Source: Silvania confinis (lineage in GTDB: Bacteria > Pseudomonadota > Gammaproteobacteria > Enterobacterales > Enterobacteriaceae). From it: a DNA stretch of 64,000 nucleotides. Positions within the stretch are counted from its first letter, which is position 1; each line of letters starts with the position of its first letter. The notes beneath the pieces were generated by a model. The model saw only the letters and a list, made by a program, of their open reading frames with translations. It was not told the DNA's origin and did no database searches. The stretch lies in contig NZ_JAMGZJ010000064.1 of NCBI RefSeq assembly GCF_025564085.1, forward strand, positions 1 through 64,000, in the 5' to 3' direction. Shown in pieces: positions 1 through 9,707 of this stretch. Position numbers and translations under genes: made by a program.

Positions 1-119
1 GCCTGGCGGCTTTAGCGCGGTGGTCCCACCTGACCCCATGCCGAACTCAGAAGTGAAACGCCGTAGCGCCGATGGTAGTGTGGGGTCTCCCCATGCGAGA
101 GTAGGGAACTGCCAGGCAT
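1..119 (+). rRNA. rrf: 5S ribosomal RNA, lacking its first base
   Basis: The sequence matches enterobacterial 5S rRNA from the second base of the usual start to the closing CTGCCAGGCAT, which pairs with the 5' GCCTGGCGGC. The first T lies outside the window. The neighbour mobB corresponds to the E. coli rrnA locus, so this is probably the distal 5S gene of an rrnA-type operon whose 16S and 23S genes lie to the left. Confidence 0.97.
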
Positions 120-130
120 CAAATAAGTAA

Positions 131-157
131 AAAGGCCATCCGCAAGGATGGCCTTTT
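131..157 (+). terminator. rRNA operon terminator
   Basis: The inverted repeat AAAGGCCATCC / GGATGGCCTTT with a GCAA loop is followed by a short T run, 12 bases after the end of 5S. It is a classic intrinsic terminator for the rRNA operon. Confidence 0.93.
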
Positions 158-210
158 TGCGTTATGACAAAAAGCGAAAAAACTACCGGGCGCCACTGCA
201 TCTGCCCGGT

Positions 211-705
211 CTACGAAGCCGTCAACCATCTCAGGATGAAATCAACGATCTCCCCCGTATCATTGATATCCAACACCGGTACATTAAGCGAAAGTGGAAT
301 ATCACTGGCGACCGCGATGACGTGCTCATCCAGCGTTAATTCACTGACATCATGCCCGGCATCACTTCGGAATAGCAGCACTTTCGACACTGCTTCATGC
401 TTAAACCCCTCAACCAATACCAGATCCAATGCTGCATGGTCCATTCTGCTGATAAGATAAGCCAGATTTACCCTCTCCTGATCGGGTGTTTCCCAGCGCT
501 GAGTGCTGGCTACTATCGTTTGTGCTGCGCCGGCTTTGCGTAGCTCATAGCTATCCTTCCCTGGTATATCAACATCCATATTGTGATGCGTATGCTTAAT
601 AAGCCCAGGGCGGATACCTTTTGCACATAGAGCCGGGATAACGTTTTTCAGCAGGGTTGTTTTTCCCGTCCCACTCCACGCAGCAATGGCTAAAACAGGG
701 ATCAT
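211..705 (-). CDS. mobB: Molybdopterin-guanine dinucleotide biosynthesis adaptor MobB
   Basis: This 164-residue GTP-binding P-loop protein assists MobA in forming the bis-MGD form of the molybdenum cofactor. A Walker A motif (SGTGKTTLL, about residues 11-19) follows a short beta strand, and the conserved IKHTHH and LVEGFK segments of the family are present. It overlaps the end of mobA by four bases, so the two are translationally coupled in one leftward operon. MobB is dispensable in E. coli and its exact role is not settled. The cofactor is needed by formate dehydrogenase-O encoded at 22-28 kb. Confidence 0.95.
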   Translation of the reverse strand: MIPVLAIAAWSGTGKTTLLKNVIPALCAKGIRPGLIKHTHHNMDVDIPGKDSYELRKAGAAQTIVASTQRWETPDQERVNLAYLISRMDHAALDLVLVEGFKHEAVSKVLLFRSDAGHDVSELTLDEHVIAVASDIPLSLNVPVLDINDTGEIVDFILRWLTAS

Positions 706-1286
706 GGTTGCCTCTGAATGTTATGTATCTCTTCAATCGTATTAATATTAATAAGTGATTGTTTCATATCACTAAAATCAACGGAATGGCCGCCAGCCTG
801 GCGCATAAAGACCATAACCCGCCGCTCTCCTGATGCCAGATAATCCTGTAATAGCGGCAGGAGCTGACGGCTCATGAGCGCAATCGTTGGATGATCGCGC
901 TCTCCGTCACTCGCCCAGACGACGGGGGAAGTCTCAATTTGTTCAATAAAGCGCGCGACCAGGCAATCGGGTATAAAAGGCGTATCACACGGACAAAACA
1001 GAAACCATTGCGCATCCGAATGCTGCATCACGGACAGCATGCCGGCAAGAGGGCCCGGATAATCTGCCAGACGATCCGGATAGACGGCATACCCACTTTC
1101 CTGATAAGTCGCGATATTTCTGTTGGCGCTGATAGCCAACGTGGTGACCTGCTTTTGCAACGTCTGGGCAACGTATTGCCATAAGGGTTTGCCGTTGAGT
1201 TCCTGCAAACCCTTATCTGTTCCTCCCATCCGCGACGCCTTGCCCCCGGCCAGTACCACGCCGGTGATTTTGCTTATCTCACTCAA
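702..1286 (-). CDS. mobA: Molybdenum cofactor guanylyltransferase MobA
   Basis: MobA transfers GMP from GTP to molybdopterin, giving the MGD cofactor used by DMSO-reductase-family enzymes such as formate dehydrogenases. The 194-residue protein has the nucleotidyltransferase signature [11 protein letters not shown] at residues 12-22 followed by the catalytic Lys25, and a PCDTPF motif in the middle. Length matches the E. coli protein. It is the first gene of the mobAB operon and is divergent from yihD. Confidence 0.97.
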   Translation of the reverse strand: MSEISKITGVVLAGGKASRMGGTDKGLQELNGKPLWQYVAQTLQKQVTTLAISANRNIATYQESGYAVYPDRLADYPGPLAGMLSVMQHSDAQWFLFCPCDTPFIPDCLVARFIEQIETSPVVWASDGERDHPTIALMSRQLLPLLQDYLASGERRVMVFMRQAGGHSVDFSDMKQSLININTIEEIHNIQRQP

Positions 1287-1354
1287 AAATATCGCCTCTT
1301 TTATTGTGGGATTGACCCTGATAACGTGTCACTCTCAATGAAAGGAGTATTACC

Positions 1355-1624
1355 ATGAAATGTAAACGTCTCAACGAAGTTATTGAACTCCTCCAGCCTG
1401 CCTGGCAAAAAGAACCAGAGCTTAATCTGATGCAATTTTTACAGAAACTGGCGAAGGAGTCAGGTTATGACGGCGATCTGGCCGACCTTTCTGATGACAT
1501 CCTGATCTATCATCTGAAAATGCGTGATTCCGGTAAAGATGCGGTGATCCCTGGCATTCAGAAAGACTATGAAGAAGATTTCAAAACGGCATTACTCCGC
1601 GCGCGTGGCGTAATTAAAGAGTAA
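1355..1624 (+). CDS. yihD: YihD family protein of unknown function
   Basis: This 89-residue acidic protein is recognisable as YihD (DUF1040), conserved in enterobacteria and without an assigned reaction. It has no signal peptide or membrane segment and looks cytoplasmic and mainly helical. The start is an ATG preceded by AAAGGAG. It lies between mobA (divergent) and srkA (same strand, 75 bases downstream), as in E. coli. Confidence 0.93.
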   Translation: MKCKRLNEVIELLQPAWQKEPELNLMQFLQKLAKESGYDGDLADLSDDILIYHLKMRDSGKDAVIPGIQKDYEEDFKTALLRARGVIKE

Positions 1625-1699
1625 AAGCTTGTAAGAGCAGCCACTGAAAACGCCGTTAAATGATATCCTCAATCATTCGTATAATTTCCGGATGATCGG

Positions 1700-2686
1700 A
1701 TGAACGACCAGGCTTTTACTTTCCAGACCTTACACCCGGATACCATTATGGATGCGCTGTTTGAACAGGGCATTCGGGTGGACTCAGGACTGACTCCCTT
1801 AAATAGCTATGAAAACCGCGTCTATCAGTTTCAGGATGAGGATCGCCAGCGCTTCGTGGTGAAATTTTATCGCCCGCAGCGCTGGTCTGTGGAACAGATT
1901 CAGGAAGAGCACCAGTTTTCACTCGACCTTCTGGCCGATGAGGTTCCGGTTGCTGCGCCGCTAAAATTCAATCATCAGACGCTCCTGACGCACCAGGGAT
2001 TCTATTTCGCTGTATTTCCCAGCCTGGGAGGCCGACAGTTTGAAGCTGATAATATCGACCAGATGGAATGGGTTGCCCGCTATTTAGGGCGCATTCATCA
2101 GACAGGTAACAAAAACCGTTTTATTGCGCGCCCTACAATCGGTATTCAGGAATATTTGCTCGAACCACGTCAGCTGTTTGAAACCGCTACGCTCATTCCT
2201 GCTGGGCTGAAAGCGGCATTCCTTGCGGCGACTGATGGCCTGATTAACGCCGTTATCTCGCGCTGGGATGAAAACGTAAAAATGCTGCGTTTGCACGGTG
2301 ACTGCCACGCAGGAAATATTCTCTGGCGCGATGGGCCATTATTTGTTGATCTCGATGATGCGAGAATGGGGCCTGCCATTCAGGATCTCTGGATGCTGCT
2401 GAACGGCGATAAAGCCGAACAGAGGATGCAGCTCGAAACCATTATTGAAGCTTACGAAGAGTTCACCCCCTTCGATTCAGACGAAATTGCGCTGATAGAA
2501 CCTTTACGCGCCATGCGTTTTGTTTATTATCTTGCATGGTTAATCAGGCGTTGGGACGACCCCGCGTTTCCCAGAAACTTCCCGTGGCTGACCGGGGAAG
2601 ATTACTGGCGTAACCAGATATCCACATTTGTTGAACAGGTAAAGGTTCTACAGGAACCCCCTTTGCAATTAACGCCAATGTATTAA
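1700..2686 (+). CDS. srkA: Stress response serine/threonine kinase SrkA (YihE/RdoA)
   Basis: This is a 328-residue eukaryotic-like protein kinase of the APH/choline-kinase fold. In E. coli YihE protects against stress-induced death and is transcribed with dsbA from a Cpx-responsive promoter. The catalytic loop LRLHGDCHAGN is visible with Asp201 and Asn206, followed by the metal-binding DLDD at residues 217-220. The protein is full length. dsbA starts 27 bases after its stop, so the srkA-dsbA operon is preserved. I did not find a clear CpxR box in the short upstream region. Confidence 0.95.
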   Translation: MNDQAFTFQTLHPDTIMDALFEQGIRVDSGLTPLNSYENRVYQFQDEDRQRFVVKFYRPQRWSVEQIQEEHQFSLDLLADEVPVAAPLKFNHQTLLTHQGFYFAVFPSLGGRQFEADNIDQMEWVARYLGRIHQTGNKNRFIARPTIGIQEYLLEPRQLFETATLIPAGLKAAFLAATDGLINAVISRWDENVKMLRLHGDCHAGNILWRDGPLFVDLDDARMGPAIQDLWMLLNGDKAEQRMQLETIIEAYEEFTPFDSDEIALIEPLRAMRFVYYLAWLIRRWDDPAFPRNFPWLTGEDYWRNQISTFVEQVKVLQEPPLQLTPMY

Positions 2687-2713
2687 TCGAACACACCCAG
2701 GAGAGAGTTGAGC

Positions 2714-3337
2714 ATGAAAAAAATATGGCTGGCGCTGGCAGGTATGATTTTGGCTTTTAGCGCCTCGGCTGCGCAGTTCACCGATGGTAAGCAGTATATT
2801 ACCCTCGAAAAACCCGTTGCCGGAGAACCTCAGGTTCTCGAGTTCTTCTCATTTTACTGCCCGCACTGCTATGAGTTCGAGCAGGTTCTGCACGTTTCCG
2901 ATAGCGTGAAGAAAAAGCTGCCAGAAGGCACCAAAATGACCAAATACCACGTTGAGTTTCTTGGTCCTTTGGGCAAAGACCTGACTCAGGCGTGGGCGGT
3001 TGCGCAGGCACTTGGCGTGGAAGACAAAATCACTGCACCGATGTTTGAAGCGGTTCAGAAAACCCAAACCGTACAAACTACGGCTGATATTCGTAAAGTG
3101 TTTGTTGATGCGGGTATCAAAGGTGAAGAATACGATGCAGCCTGGAATAGCTTTGTCGTGAAATCACTGGTTGCTCAGCAGGAAAAAGCGGCAGCCGACC
3201 TGCAGCTGCGTGGCGTACCGGCGATGTATGTTAACGGTAAATACCAGCTCAATATGCAGGGTATAGATACCAGCAGCATGGATATCTTTGTGCAGCAGTA
3301 TGCTGACACAGTGAAATATCTGGTTGAGAAGAAGTAA
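2714..3337 (+). CDS. dsbA: Thiol:disulfide interchange protein DsbA
   Basis: DsbA is the periplasmic oxidant that introduces disulfides into secreted proteins and is reoxidised by DsbB. The 207-residue precursor has a Sec signal peptide of about 19 residues ending at SASA-AQF, the thioredoxin active site CPHC (Cys49 and Cys52 of the precursor), and the cis-proline loop RGVPAMYV. I chose the ATG at 2714 over an in-frame TTG six bases upstream because GAGAG lies at the right distance and the E. coli protein starts at [10 protein letters not shown]. It lies downstream of srkA and is convergent with yihG. Confidence 0.97.
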   Translation: MKKIWLALAGMILAFSASAAQFTDGKQYITLEKPVAGEPQVLEFFSFYCPHCYEFEQVLHVSDSVKKKLPEGTKMTKYHVEFLGPLGKDLTQAWAVAQALGVEDKITAPMFEAVQKTQTVQTTADIRKVFVDAGIKGEEYDAAWNSFVVKSLVAQQEKAAADLQLRGVPAMYVNGKYQLNMQGIDTSSMDIFVQQYADTVKYLVEKK

Positions 3338-3343
3338 TAAAAA

Positions 3344-3366
3344 AACGCCGGTCAATGACCGGCGTT
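3344..3366. terminator. Bidirectional terminator between dsbA and yihG
   Basis: A near-perfect inverted repeat (AACGCCGGTC / GACCGGCGTT) is flanked by an A run on the left and lies between two convergent genes. One arm of the hairpin encodes the last codons of yihG (AGH and stop). Confidence 0.85.
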
Positions 3367-4260
3367 GTTGTATTGCGCTTTGATGTGATCAATCTGCCCG
3401 TCTTTATCATTCCACACGGCGTTCAGCCAGAGCTGGAAACGTCGCTTAAAGTTCTTATCGTTCACATAATCCCCGTGTAAATCCTCTGCCACAGGAACCA
3501 GGTTAATACGCACCACGATCTGCGTTAACCTTCCGCTTAACATGTCATAAAATGGCGTGCTGTCGTTTTTGGGATAACAGAGGGTGACGTTCAATAATTT
3601 GTCGAACTTTTGACCCAGCACGTTAACGGCCATCGCAATGCCGGCTGCTTTTGGCGGCAGCAGATTTTTATAGGGTGAGCGCGTCTGGCGTTGTTTCTCT
3701 TCGGTAAAGCGCGAGCCTTCAACAAAGTTAACGATCGTGGTGGGGTGGGAACGAAACTTCTCGCACGAGCGGCGCGTTGTTTCCACATCTTCCCCGCGAC
3801 GCTCAGGGTGGCGAATCAGGTAGCTACGTGAATAGCGTTTCATGAACGGCATATCCAGCGCCCAACAGGCGAGGCCAATAAAAGGCACCCAGGCAAGCTG
3901 TTGCTTAAGGAAGTATTTATTCATCGGAATATGTTTGCGAAAGAGCACGCATAACACCACGATGTCGGCCCAGCTGTGGTGGTTGCAGATGAGCAGATAC
4001 CCGTTTTTCTTATTCAGACCTTCCAGCCCCTGAACATCCCATTTCAAATGCGGATTAAGGTGCATCAGCACCGCCAGACCCTCGCACCAGCAGTACATCA
4101 TAAAATTACAGAAGGCAGAGACGTAACGCCAGATGACAGGAATGGGTAATAGCAGCTTAATGATTCCGGCGATGATGATCGGCACAGAACAGGCGATGGT
4201 AACCAGAATAGTTAATGCGATACTTAACAGAAGGATTATCGCAGCCAGGAATCTCGACAT
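3352..4260 (-). CDS. yihG: 1-acyl-sn-glycerol-3-phosphate acyltransferase-like protein YihG
   Basis: This 302-residue inner-membrane protein of the PlsC/LPLAT family acylates lysophosphatidic acid in phospholipid synthesis; in E. coli YihG affects fatty-acid composition. An N-terminal stretch of about 60 residues is hydrophobic with two likely membrane segments. The acyltransferase motif NHHSWAD (HX4D) is near residue 94 and the second block FVEGSRFT is near residue 178. The stop codon lies within the shared terminator hairpin with dsbA. Confidence 0.93.
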   Translation of the reverse strand: MSRFLAAIILLLSIALTILVTIACSVPIIIAGIIKLLLPIPVIWRYVSAFCNFMMYCWCEGLAVLMHLNPHLKWDVQGLEGLNKKNGYLLICNHHSWADIVVLCVLFRKHIPMNKYFLKQQLAWVPFIGLACWALDMPFMKRYSRSYLIRHPERRGEDVETTRRSCEKFRSHPTTIVNFVEGSRFTEEKQRQTRSPYKNLLPPKAAGIAMAVNVLGQKFDKLLNVTLCYPKNDSTPFYDMLSGRLTQIVVRINLVPVAEDLHGDYVNDKNFKRRFQLWLNAVWNDKDGQIDHIKAQYNNAGH

Positions 4261-4696
4261 GATGAATGTTTTCAGGTGGTTAGCTATGATTTATGCCTGA
4301 TAAACAGACATCGGGCGCTGATTTTACCAGAAAATGAACCCGGGATGGCGCTTTAACGTAGCGCGAGGGTGGATTTGCGCCCAGAGCGTATAAACACACG
4401 GTCATCCGATCCAGGTGCGGCTTATATCCACATGGAGTAAAATGTCATCAACCAGAAATATGAGATCGCGATCGATCTATAATTTATTGATAGAAAAAGA
4501 TAATTATTAATCCGAGGATCTTCTATTCACCGGATTTCTCCACCCTCCAGAAATTACTCACAAACTTATCCACAGAATTAATTTGCGAGCGATCCTGACG
4601 ATCGCAAAATCTTTGGCTGTATTTTTCCTGAAAAACTGATGTTTTCATCCTTCTGTGGCATCCTTTATCTATAAATTACTCAAAGGCACGGACATT
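4261..4696. promoter_or_regulatory. polA upstream region with a DnaA box and clustered GATC sites
   Basis: This 436-base gap has no convincing gene. It carries a perfect DnaA box TTATCCACA at 4566-4574 and seven GATC (Dam) sites starting at 4408, 4464, 4470, 4474, 4517, 4591 and 4600. It also has an inverted repeat TTTGCGA / TCGCAAA at 4582-4608. A polA promoter is expected in the AT-rich stretch at about 4610-4690, but I cannot place its boxes with certainty. DnaA has been reported to influence polA expression in E. coli. Confidence 0.6.
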
Positions 4697-7489
4697 ATGG
4701 TTCAGATCCCCGAACACCCCCTTATTCTCGTCGACGGCTCTTCTTACCTGTATCGGGCGTATCATGCCTTTCCCCCACTGACGAACAGCGCGGGTGAGCC
4801 AACAGGCGCAATGTATGGCGTGCTAAATATGCTGCGTAGTCTGATCCTGCAGTATCAGCCAAGCCATGCGGCGGTGATCTTCGACGCGAAAGGAAAAACT
4901 TTCCGGGATGAGCTGTTTGAGCATTACAAATCACATCGACCACCGATGCCGGACGATCTGCGTGCGCAGATTGAGCCCTTGCATAAGATGGTAAAAGCGA
5001 TGGGATTGCCGTTAATGGCTGTATCAGGCGTAGAAGCTGACGATGTTATCGGCACGCTGGCGCGTGAAGCGGAGAAACAGGGGCGCCCGGTATTGATCAG
5101 TACCGGTGATAAAGACATGGCACAGCTGGTCACGCCAGGGATCACCCTGATTAACACGATGACCAACACCATTCTCGGGCCTGAAGAGGTGGCGAACAAA
5201 TACGGTGTGCCGCCAGAGCTGATCATTGATTTCCTGGCGCTGATGGGCGACTCCTCCGACAACATTCCTGGCGTACCGGGCGTGGGTGAGAAAACCGCGC
5301 AAGCCCTGCTTCAGGGCCTTGGCGGACTGGATACACTGTATCGCGAACAGGATAAAATTGCCGGATTAACCTTCCGCGGCGCCAAAACGATGGCCGCCAA
5401 ACTTGAGCAAAATAAAGAGGTTGCCTACCTTTCCTACCAGCTGGCGACCATTAAAACGGACGTGGAGCTGGAGCTGACCTGCGAACAGCTGGAAGTACAA
5501 CAACCCGCCGCAGATGAACTGCTGGATCTGTTTAAACAGTACGAATTCAAACGCTGGGTTACCGACCTTGAGGCGGGGAAATGGCTGCAGGCGAAAGGTG
5601 CAAAACCGACGGCTAAAGCCAAAGAAGCCCTCGTGGTTGAAGCGCAGGCGGAGTCTGAAGAAGAGGCCAGCGTACTCTCCTTTGAACGCTACGAAACCAT
5701 CCTTGATGAAGCACAGCTAAAAAGCTGGATCGAAAAGCTGCAAAAAGCCCCGGTCTTCGCTTTTGATACCGAAACCGATAGCCTCGACAATATCTCCGCC
5801 AATATGGTGGGACTTTCGTTTGCCACGGAACCCGGCGTTGCCGCCTATGTGCCGGTCGCTCACGACTATCTGGATGCCCCTGACCAACTCTCCCGCGAGC
5901 GCGTGCTGGAACTGCTCAGGCCAATCCTGGAAGACGAAAAGGCGCTCAAGGTTGGGCAAAACCTGAAGTACGATCGCGGTATCCTGCAAAATTACGGTAT
6001 CGAGCTGCGCGGTATCGCCTTCGATACCATGCTGGAATCCTATAACCTGGATAGCGTTGCCGGTCGTCACGACATGGATTCGCTGTCCGATCGCTGGCTG
6101 AAGCATAAAACGATTACCTTTGAAGAGATTGCCGGCAAAGGTAAGAATCAGCTGACGTTTAACCAGATCGCACTGGAAGAGGCCGGGCGTTATGCCGCAG
6201 AAGATGCGGATGTCACCCTGCAGCTGCATTTAAAGATGTGGCCAAAACTGCAAAAAGACGCCGGGCCGCTGAATGTATTCCAGAATATCGAGATGCCGCT
6301 GGTACCGGTCCTGTCCCGGATTGAACGCAATGGCGTTAAAATCGATCCGTACGTACTGCATAAGCACTCTGAAGAGATCGCGCTGCGACTTGCTGAACTT
6401 GAGCAGAAAGCGCACGAGATTGCCGGTGAACCGTTTAACCTTTCGTCGACTAAACAGCTACAGGCCATCCTGTTTGAAAAACAGGGTATTAAGCCATTGA
6501 AGAAAACCCCGGGTGGAGCGCCATCCACCTCGGAAGAGGTGCTTGAGGAGCTGGCACTGGACTATCCGCTGCCAAAAGTGATCCTCCAGTACCGCGGGCT
6601 GGCAAAGCTAAAATCGACTTACACCGACAAGCTGCCGCTGATGATCAACCCGAAAACGAGTCGCGTGCACACGTCCTATCACCAGGCGGTGGCCGCCACC
6701 GGTCGTCTGTCTTCTACCGATCCGAATCTGCAAAATATTCCGGTGCGTAATGAAGAGGGGCGTCGTATTCGTCAGGCGTTTATTGCCCCGCAGGATTACC
6801 TCATCGTCTCTGCCGACTACTCGCAGATTGAGCTGCGCATCATGGCGCATCTTTCCCGCGATAAAGGACTGTTGACCGCTTTTGCACAAGGGCAAGATAT
6901 TCACCGGGCAACGGCAGCTGAAGTCTTCGGTATGCCGCTGGATAGCGTGACCGGCGAACAGCGTCGCAGTGCAAAAGCGATTAACTTTGGTCTGATCTAT
7001 GGGATGAGTGCTTTTGGTCTTTCCCGCCAGCTCAATATTCCGCGTAAAGAGTCGCAGAAGTACATGGATCTCTATTTCGAACGCTATCCGGGGGTGCTGG
7101 AATATATGGAGAGCACCCGCGCGCAGGCGAAAGAAAAAGGCTATGTCGAAACTCTGGAAGGGCGTCGTCTCTACTTACCGGACATCAAATCCAGTAATGC
7201 TGCCCGCCGGGCAGGGGCTGAACGTGCAGCCATCAATGCCCCGATGCAGGGAACGGCAGCAGATATCATCAAACGTGCGATGATCGCCGTCGACGCCTGG
7301 CTGGAGAACGAGCGTCCACGGGTGCGGATGATCATGCAGGTGCACGATGAATTGGTGTTCGAAGTGCATAAAGACGATCTGGAATCCGTATCGGAAAAGA
7401 TCCACGAGCTGATGGAGAACAGCGTCAAGCTGGATGTGCCTTTGCTGGTGGAAGTGGGCAGCGGCGAAAACTGGGATCAAGCTCACTAG
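4697..7489 (+). CDS. polA: DNA polymerase I
   Basis: Pol I removes RNA primers and fills gaps in lagging-strand replication and repair. At 930 residues it is close to E. coli PolA (928). The N-terminal 5'-3' exonuclease domain (1 to about 320) begins with [16 protein letters not shown]. The proofreading domain has the metal-binding motif DTETDS. The polymerase domain has motif [10 protein letters not shown], motif [11 protein letters not shown] and motif [10 protein letters not shown] start at the ATG in TTATGGTTCAG because the E. coli protein begins MVQIP; the 14-codon in-frame extension upstream is not expected. Spot 42 follows. Confidence 0.98.
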   Translation: MVQIPEHPLILVDGSSYLYRAYHAFPPLTNSAGEPTGAMYGVLNMLRSLILQYQPSHAAVIFDAKGKTFRDELFEHYKSHRPPMPDDLRAQIEPLHKMVKAMGLPLMAVSGVEADDVIGTLAREAEKQGRPVLISTGDKDMAQLVTPGITLINTMTNTILGPEEVANKYGVPPELIIDFLALMGDSSDNIPGVPGVGEKTAQALLQGLGGLDTLYREQDKIAGLTFRGAKTMAAKLEQNKEVAYLSYQLATIKTDVELELTCEQLEVQQPAADELLDLFKQYEFKRWVTDLEAGKWLQAKGAKPTAKAKEALVVEAQAESEEEASVLSFERYETILDEAQLKSWIEKLQKAPVFAFDTETDSLDNISANMVGLSFATEPGVAAYVPVAHDYLDAPDQLSRERVLELLRPILEDEKALKVGQNLKYDRGILQNYGIELRGIAFDTMLESYNLDSVAGRHDMDSLSDRWLKHKTITFEEIAGKGKNQLTFNQIALEEAGRYAAEDADVTLQLHLKMWPKLQKDAGPLNVFQNIEMPLVPVLSRIERNGVKIDPYVLHKHSEEIALRLAELEQKAHEIAGEPFNLSSTKQLQAILFEKQGIKPLKKTPGGAPSTSEEVLEELALDYPLPKVILQYRGLAKLKSTYTDKLPLMINPKTSRVHTSYHQAVAATGRLSSTDPNLQNIPVRNEEGRRIRQAFIAPQDYLIVSADYSQIELRIMAHLSRDKGLLTAFAQGQDIHRATAAEVFGMPLDSVTGEQRRSAKAINFGLIYGMSAFGLSRQLNIPRKESQKYMDLYFERYPGVLEYMESTRAQAKEKGYVETLEGRRLYLPDIKSSNAARRAGAERAAINAPMQGTAADIIKRAMIAVDAWLENERPRVRMIMQVHDELVFEVHKDDLESVSEKIHELMENSVKLDVPLLVEVGSGENWDQAH

Positions 7490-7600
7490 GCATTTACGTT
7501 ACTTGCGCTTTTCTGTAACTAAACAACATAACGTAGAACGTTTTGTGATGATCATTAGAATTCCCTATGTAAAGAATGAAAAAAAACTACAAAAAGTGCT

Positions 7601-7628
7601 TTGTGAGTTGTTTAAAAAAGAGTAGAGT
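7601..7628 (+). promoter_or_regulatory. Predicted promoter of Spot 42
   Basis: A -35-like TTGTGA (7601-7606) and a -10-like TAGAGT (7623-7628) are separated by 16 bases. The -10 ends seven bases before the expected 5' end of Spot 42. In E. coli this promoter is repressed by cAMP-CRP. The TGTGA within the -35 region is compatible with that, but I do not see a full CRP palindrome. Confidence 0.6.
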
Positions 7629-7635
7629 TATTCGC

Positions 7636-7744
7636 GTAGGGTACAGAGGTAAGATGTTCTATCTTTCAGACCTTTTACTTCACGTAATCGGATTTGGCTG
7701 AATATTTTAGCCGCCCCAGTCAGTAATGACTGGGGCGTTTTTTA
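7636..7744 (+). ncRNA. spf: Spot 42 small RNA
   Basis: This 109-nucleotide Hfq-binding sRNA represses galK and many carbon-uptake genes when glucose is present. The sequence matches E. coli Spot 42 from GTAGGGTACAGAGG to the terminator hairpin GCCCCAGTCA / TGACTGGGGC and T6 tail, with essentially no differences that I can see. It is in its usual position between polA and engB. The short in-frame ORF that runs into its 5' end is not credible. Confidence 0.97.
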
Positions 7745-7799
7745 TTGCGGCAAAGAAAAAATAGCTGCAAAAAAAGCGCGGACATCGCCGCGCATCTTG

Positions 7800-8426
7800 T
7801 TACTCTTCCGCTTCTGTCGCGGGTTCCAGGTCGTTATACCAGCCATCCAGTTTCTGACGCAGTTTGTCCACACCCAACTTTTTCAGCGAGGAGAAGGGCT
7901 CAACCTGCACATCACCATTGAACGCCAGTACTGCCTCACGCACCATATTCACCTGCGCTTTACGCGCTCCGCTGGCCAGCTTATCGGCTTTGGTTAACAG
8001 CACCAGCACGGCAATTTCGCTTTCCACAGCCCAGTTGATCATCTGCTGATCGAGATCCTTAAGCGGATGACGGATATCCATCAGGATCACCAGCCCTTTC
8101 AGACACTGGCGTTTTTCCAGATATTCACCCAGCGCGCGCTGCCACTTAAGCTTCATCTCTTCCGGTACTTGTGCATAGCCATAGCCCGGTAAATCCACCA
8201 GGCGTTTACCCTCAGCAACTTCGAAAAGGTTAATCAGCTGGGTACGGCCAGGTGTTTTTGAGGTACGCGCCAGGCTTTTCTGGTTGGTCAGCGTATTCAG
8301 CGCGCTGGATTTACCAGCGTTAGAACGGCCAGCAAAGGCGACCTCAATACCCGTATCGGAGGGCAAATGGCGAATATCAGGCGCACTGGTGACAAAATGC
8401 GTCTGTTGATAATTCCAGTTAGTCAC
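7800..8426 (-). CDS. yihA: Ribosome biogenesis GTPase YsxC/EngB (YihA)
   Basis: This 208-residue Era/Obg-family GTPase is essential and takes part in 50S subunit assembly. The G1 P-loop GRSNAGKSS is near residues 33-41, G3 is DLPGYG, and G4 is LTKADK. Length and sequence match E. coli YihA (EngB). The gene is transcribed away from csrC. Convergent spf ends about 55 bases from its stop codon. Confidence 0.96.
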   Translation of the reverse strand: MTNWNYQQTHFVTSAPDIRHLPSDTGIEVAFAGRSNAGKSSALNTLTNQKSLARTSKTPGRTQLINLFEVAEGKRLVDLPGYGYAQVPEEMKLKWQRALGEYLEKRQCLKGLVILMDIRHPLKDLDQQMINWAVESEIAVLVLLTKADKLASGARKAQVNMVREAVLAFNGDVQVEPFSSLKKLGVDKLRQKLDGWYNDLEPATEAEE

Positions 8427-8549
8427 GGGTTGTTCTCCAAAATCTTAATGTTGAGAGGATTATACCTGAACGCGGGCAAAAGGCTTTGGACATCGGCAAA
8501 TGACTGTAAGCAATAACCACTGGATTTGTAGGATATATGCCATTCAACG

Positions 8550-8613
8550 CATGAGAGATTTAAGAGAAATCGCAGGGTGTTTAAATATAAAAATCATTTA
8601 AATCAAATTATTA
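8550..8613 (+). promoter_or_regulatory. csrC upstream region with IHF site and possible UvrY site
   Basis: The engB-csrC gap (8427-8693) has no gene. AATCAAATTATTA at 8601-8613 fits the IHF consensus WATCAANNNNTTR exactly. About 40 bases upstream, ATGAGAGATTTAAGAGA (from 8551) resembles one half of the UvrY/BarA target (TGTRAGAGAT). UvrY activates csrB and csrC in E. coli and Salmonella, and IHF takes part at csrB. The IHF match is directly visible; the UvrY match is weak. Confidence 0.5.
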
Positions 8614-8693
8614 ACCTTTAGGTCTAATCTGAAAATGGCCAATAGTCAGCTTGAGTGGCTTGTAGGTTTAGCCGAAGAAGGTAAAGTAGCTGT

Positions 8694-8938
8694 CAACGGC
8701 GAGGATGCCAACAGGAATCGGACTTAAGGAAAAGGGTCAGGAGCGCCAGGAGGCGAAGACAAAGGACAGTCAGGAAGACATGCGCCAGGAGGCGTGGGTA
8801 AAAGGAAAAGGATTGTATCAGGGACGGTACCGCTGAAGGAAAAACAGGGTTGGTTGTAGGCAAACAGGGATTGTCAGACCCGTTAAGGGTTTTGAGTCAA
8901 GAAAAAAGGCGACAGATTGCTCTGTCGCCTTTTTTCTT
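8694..8938 (+). ncRNA. csrC: CsrC small RNA, sequesters CsrA
   Basis: CsrC binds several copies of the translational regulator CsrA. The segment carries about 14 GGA motifs in roughly 200 bases, many as CAGGA or AGGA in short stem-loops such as GCGCCAGGAGGCG, and ends in a strong terminator. Blocks identical to E. coli CsrC are visible (GGGTCAGGAGCGCCAGGAGG, AAGGAAAAACAGGGT, GACCCGTTAAGGGTT). The 5' end is set by alignment from memory and may be off by several bases. The locus between engB and yihI is the E. coli csrC position. Confidence 0.92.
8902..8936 (+). terminator. csrC intrinsic terminator
   Basis: The inverted repeat AAAAAAGGCGACAGA / TCTGTCGCCTTTTTT ends the CsrC RNA, with a run of six T. 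Confidence 0.95.
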
Positions 8939-9003
8939 TGCTTGCTTTCTGCTAGATTTCGCCGCAATTCTATACTGATGAAAACGGCTTAAGATAAGAC
9001 ACC

Positions 9004-9519
9004 ATGAAAAAACCGACTTCCGCACCGCGTGGCAAAAGCTCCGCAAAAGCGCACCGTAAAACTCGCGAAGAACTGAACCAGGAAGCACGCGATCGCAAAC
9101 GCGATAAAAAGCACAGTGGTCACACTGCGGGCAGCCGCGCGAGCGGTGAATCCTCAGGTACGTCTGGGAAAAACTCAAAGCAAGTGAAAGACCCGCGTAT
9201 CGGCAGCAAAACCCCGATCCCACTGGGTGTGACTAACGCACCAGTGGCCAAGCAGCACAAACCGAAGAGCGAGAAACCTATGCTTTCACCGCAGGCTGAG
9301 CTGGATTTGCTGGAGAATGATGAGCGCCTGGACGCGCTGCTGGAACGTCTTGAAGCGGGCGAAGCCCTGAATGCTGAAGAGCAGTCCTGGGTTGATACCC
9401 GACTGGATCGTATTGATGAACTGATGCAGCAGCTTGGCCTGTCTTACGATGATGAAGACGAAGAAGAAGAAGACGAAAAGCAGGAAGATATGATGCGTCT
9501 CCTGAAAGGTGGAAACTAA
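9004..9519 (+). CDS. yihI: Der GTPase-activating protein YihI
   Basis: YihI stimulates GTP hydrolysis by Der (EngA) and so modulates 50S ribosome assembly. The 171-residue protein has a Lys/Arg/Ser-rich, probably disordered N-terminal half (residues 1-95) with the [18 protein letters not shown] start, and an acidic C-terminal half with a [12 protein letters not shown] run near residue 150. This matches the E. coli family member. It lies between csrC and a small ORF before hemN. Confidence 0.93.
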   Translation: MKKPTSAPRGKSSAKAHRKTREELNQEARDRKRDKKHSGHTAGSRASGESSGTSGKNSKQVKDPRIGSKTPIPLGVTNAPVAKQHKPKSEKPMLSPQAELDLLENDERLDALLERLEAGEALNAEEQSWVDTRLDRIDELMQQLGLSYDDEDEEEEDEKQEDMMRLLKGGN

Positions 9520-9522
9520 CAT

Positions 9523-9705
9523 TTGCACCCGGTGGGCTTTACGGTCCTGCTTATAACCCTTCCGGTTATATGTTATCTGGTGTGGTTATTCGTTAAACTA
9601 CGGCGGTTGTCGCGGCGACAGAAGTGGCTGCGCACCCGTGTTCTGACACGTACTAGTGCCAGAACGGGCCGCCGTATACGAACGCGACACCATCGGAAGG
9701 AGTGA
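9523..9705 (+). CDS. Possible small membrane protein, 60 residues, upstream of hemN
   Basis: I do not recognise this protein with certainty. It would start at TTG (9523) with GGTGG about eight bases upstream, and its TGA ends two bases before the hemN ATG. Residues 5-25 form one hydrophobic segment (GFTVLLITLPVICYLVWLFV), followed by a very Arg-rich tail, a pattern typical of a single-pass inner-membrane protein with a cytoplasmic tail. DUF2489 proteins occupy a similar position next to yihI and hemN in other gammaproteobacteria (from memory), and this might be a short relative. A chance ORF is possible: the start is weak and the Arg-rich end is compositionally biased. Confidence 0.4.
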   Translation: MHPVGFTVLLITLPVICYLVWLFVKLRRLSRRQKWLRTRVLTRTSARTGRRIRTRHHRKE

Positions 9706-9707
9706 GC

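Noticed and set aside
4655..4696. 14-residue N-terminal extension of DNA polymerase I
   Set aside because: The E. coli protein begins at the downstream MVQIP, and the extension lies in the AT-rich promoter region.
7434..7625. 63-codon ORF running from polA into the Spot 42 promoter
   Set aside because: It overlaps polA and the sRNA promoter, lacks a ribosome-binding site, and its product resembles no known protein.
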